Source of the DNA: Pseudomonas sp. RGM2987
Lineage (GTDB): Bacteria > Pseudomonadota > Gammaproteobacteria > Pseudomonadales > Pseudomonadaceae
Assembly (NCBI RefSeq): GCF_022952855.1
Contig: NZ_JALJDX010000213.1
Coordinates: 45,612-109,611, forward strand
Length of the DNA stretch: 64,000 nucleotides
Direction of reading: 5' to 3'
This document shows, piece after piece, positions 62,780 through 64,000 of the stretch (position 1 is its first letter; each line of letters begins with the position of its first letter). The notes under the pieces are model-generated. The model was not told the origin of the DNA. It searched no databases and saw only the letters and a program-made list of their open reading frames with translations. The translations under genes and the position numbers were made by a program.

Positions 62780-63906
62780 GGAGCGACCGCCGTGCCTTCG
62801 CTCGCGCGCCTGGCCGCTCTGCGCCGCACCAGCCACAGATAGACGCCGCTGCCCAGAACGATGATGGTCAGCACATCGAGGATCGCCCAGAAGACCTGCA
62901 TCGGCCGGCCACCGTAGTCGCCAAAATGCAGGGGCAGCGAAAGGCTCATGACGTCCATGTACCACGGGCGCTCGGCGACGGCGGTGACTTCCAGGGTGCT
63001 GGCGTCGATCAGTACCGGCGTCAGCAAATGGGAGGTCAGGTGGCTGTCGCCTTTCATGAATACGCCATAGTGGTGCTGGCTGGAAAACAGCGTGCCGGGG
63101 AAGGCGATGAAGCCGGGCGCCGTGCCCGGCGTGGCGTCCTTGGCGATGTCCAGCAAGCGGCTGGCCGGCGCCAGTCGGGTCAGCGGCGGGGCGTTGCGGT
63201 AGGGCTCGACCATGCTGCTGAGGCTGTCGTTGCGCCACGCGGCGATGATCAACTCGGCGCACGCGGCGATCACCCCGGTAACGCCTACCGTCAACGCCCA
63301 GACCAGGGTCACCACGCCGATCAGGTTATGCAGGTCGAGCCAGCGCAGGCGCGTGGACTTGTCCCGGCGCACCGTGGCGAACTTCAAGCGGCGCATGAAC
63401 GGCAGATACAGCACCACGCCCGAGACGATGGCAATCACGAACAGCAAACCCATGAATGCCAGCAACAGCTTGCCGGGCAAGCCGGCGAACATGTCCACGT
63501 GCAGGCGCAGCATGAGCATCATGAAACCGCCGTTGGCCGAGGGCATTTCCACGGCCTCGCCGGTGCGGGCGTCGAGCATGAACGTGTGGGATGAATTGGG
63601 TTCGGTGCCGGGCGTCGGCGCCATGATGGTGATAACGCCGTTGGGCTCGTCATCTTCCCAGGCAAAATACTGCACCACTTCGCCCGGGCGATGGGCCTTG
63701 GCGTTTTCCACCAGTTGTTGCAGGTCCAGGCGCGGCGTATCGGCGGGCATCTGCCGAAGCTCGGGGGCATCGCCCAGCAGGTGTTCGATCTCGTGATGGA
63801 AGATCAACGGCAGCCCGGTGAGCGCCAGCATCAGCAGGAACACCGTGCAGATCAGGCTGGTCCAGGTGTGGATAAAGGACCAGCGGCGAATGGTTTTGCT
63901 TTTCAT
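62776..63906 (-). CDS. PepSY-associated transmembrane protein
   Basis: 376-residue membrane protein of the PepSY_TM family. It has four helices: near residue 15 (FIHTWTSLICTVFLLMLALTGLPLIF, carrying H13), at LLLAFMGLLFVIAIVSGVVLYL, at LHNLIGVVTLVWALTVGVTGVI, and at ILDVLTIIVLGSGVYLWLV. PepSY segments lie in the periplasmic loops. Such proteins often act in ferric-siderophore reduction. No receptor or siderophore gene is inside the window, so the link is inference. Confidence 0.88.
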   Translation of the reverse strand: MKSKTIRRWSFIHTWTSLICTVFLLMLALTGLPLIFHHEIEHLLGDAPELRQMPADTPRLDLQQLVENAKAHRPGEVVQYFAWEDDEPNGVITIMAPTPGTEPNSSHTFMLDARTGEAVEMPSANGGFMMLMLRLHVDMFAGLPGKLLLAFMGLLFVIAIVSGVVLYLPFMRRLKFATVRRDKSTRLRWLDLHNLIGVVTLVWALTVGVTGVIAACAELIIAAWRNDSLSSMVEPYRNAPPLTRLAPASRLLDIAKDATPGTAPGFIAFPGTLFSSQHHYGVFMKGDSHLTSHLLTPVLIDASTLEVTAVAERPWYMDVMSLSLPLHFGDYGGRPMQVFWAILDVLTIIVLGSGVYLWLVRRRAARRASEGTAVAP

Positions 63907-63965
63907 GGTTGATCCGATTGCGAGAAGGCTGTGTCATCTGAGATCGGTCAGGCGAGCCGCAGAAC

Positions 63966-63990
63966 CTGTGGGAGCGGGCTTGCTCGCGAA
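63966..63990. repeat. REP (type A), at the window edge
   Basis: GTGGGAGCGGGCTTGCTC followed by GCGAAAGCGG, probably the first half of a pair continuing outside. 63907-63965 holds the PepSY upstream region with no other recognisable element. Confidence 0.8.
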
Positions 63991-64000
63991 AGCGGTGTGG

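Overview
The window is a GC-rich chromosomal segment of a Pseudomonas, most likely of the P. fluorescens complex. This rests on gene content and order that match the choline/glycine-betaine/carnitine catabolic region known from P. aeruginosa (PA5372-PA5421), on Pseudomonas-only families (gbcAB, dgcAB, cdhABC, soxBDAG, DUF3010, DUF5943, DUF2780), and on dense fluorescens-type REP palindromes. There is no tRNA, rRNA, CRISPR array, prophage or transposase.

Layout. 1-978: 3'-truncated TldD/PmbA-type protease gene (minus). 1.3-12.6 kb: choline import and oxidation: betA, betB, betI, choVWX, an L-serine dehydratase gene and the regulator gbdR. 12.7-19.3 kb: carnitine block: a small unknown gene, a gamma-butyrobetaine dioxygenase, cdhB, cdhA, cdhC, caiX and the regulator cdhR. 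19.7-20.6 kb: two small unrelated genes. 20.8-28.6 kb: dipeptidase, DUF5943 protein, dgcA, dgcB and an ETF-like pair (dimethylglycine demethylation). 28.6-29.7 kb: a 1.1-kb gene-poor region with five perfect DnaA-box 9-mers. 29.7-36.5 kb: an accessory three-gene cluster (GMC oxidoreductase fused to an alpha/beta hydrolase, membrane di-haem cytochrome c, metallophosphoesterase). 36.6-51.1 kb: gbcA/gbcB (betaine to dimethylglycine), threonine aldolase, a TraX-like protein, glyA, soxBDAG (sarcosine to glycine), purU and fdhA. 51.2-52.5 kb: an orphan RHS protein and a cold-shock protein. 52.8-60.2 kb: small unknown proteins, an acyltransferase, and a retropepsin-like protein with creBCD. 60.3-63.9 kb: a GST, an MFS sugar-acid-type transporter, a small membrane protein and a PepSY protein.

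Together the genes form a nearly complete route: gamma-butyrobetaine -> carnitine -> 3-dehydrocarnitine -> betainyl-CoA -> glycine betaine; choline -> betaine aldehyde -> glycine betaine; then dimethylglycine -> sarcosine -> glycine -> serine -> pyruvate, with formaldehyde and formyl-tetrahydrofolate handled by fdhA and purU. A BetI palindrome, a TetR-like palindrome before gbdR, and tandem repeats in the choX/serine-dehydratase and gbcA/gbcB intergenic regions are the likely control points.

The most unusual parts are the DnaA-box-rich region at 28.7-29.45 kb, the GMC-hydrolase/cytochrome/phosphoesterase cluster beside it, and a large nested hairpin inside the sox operon. About 23 REP/REPIN loci of two sequence types fill most intergenic gaps.
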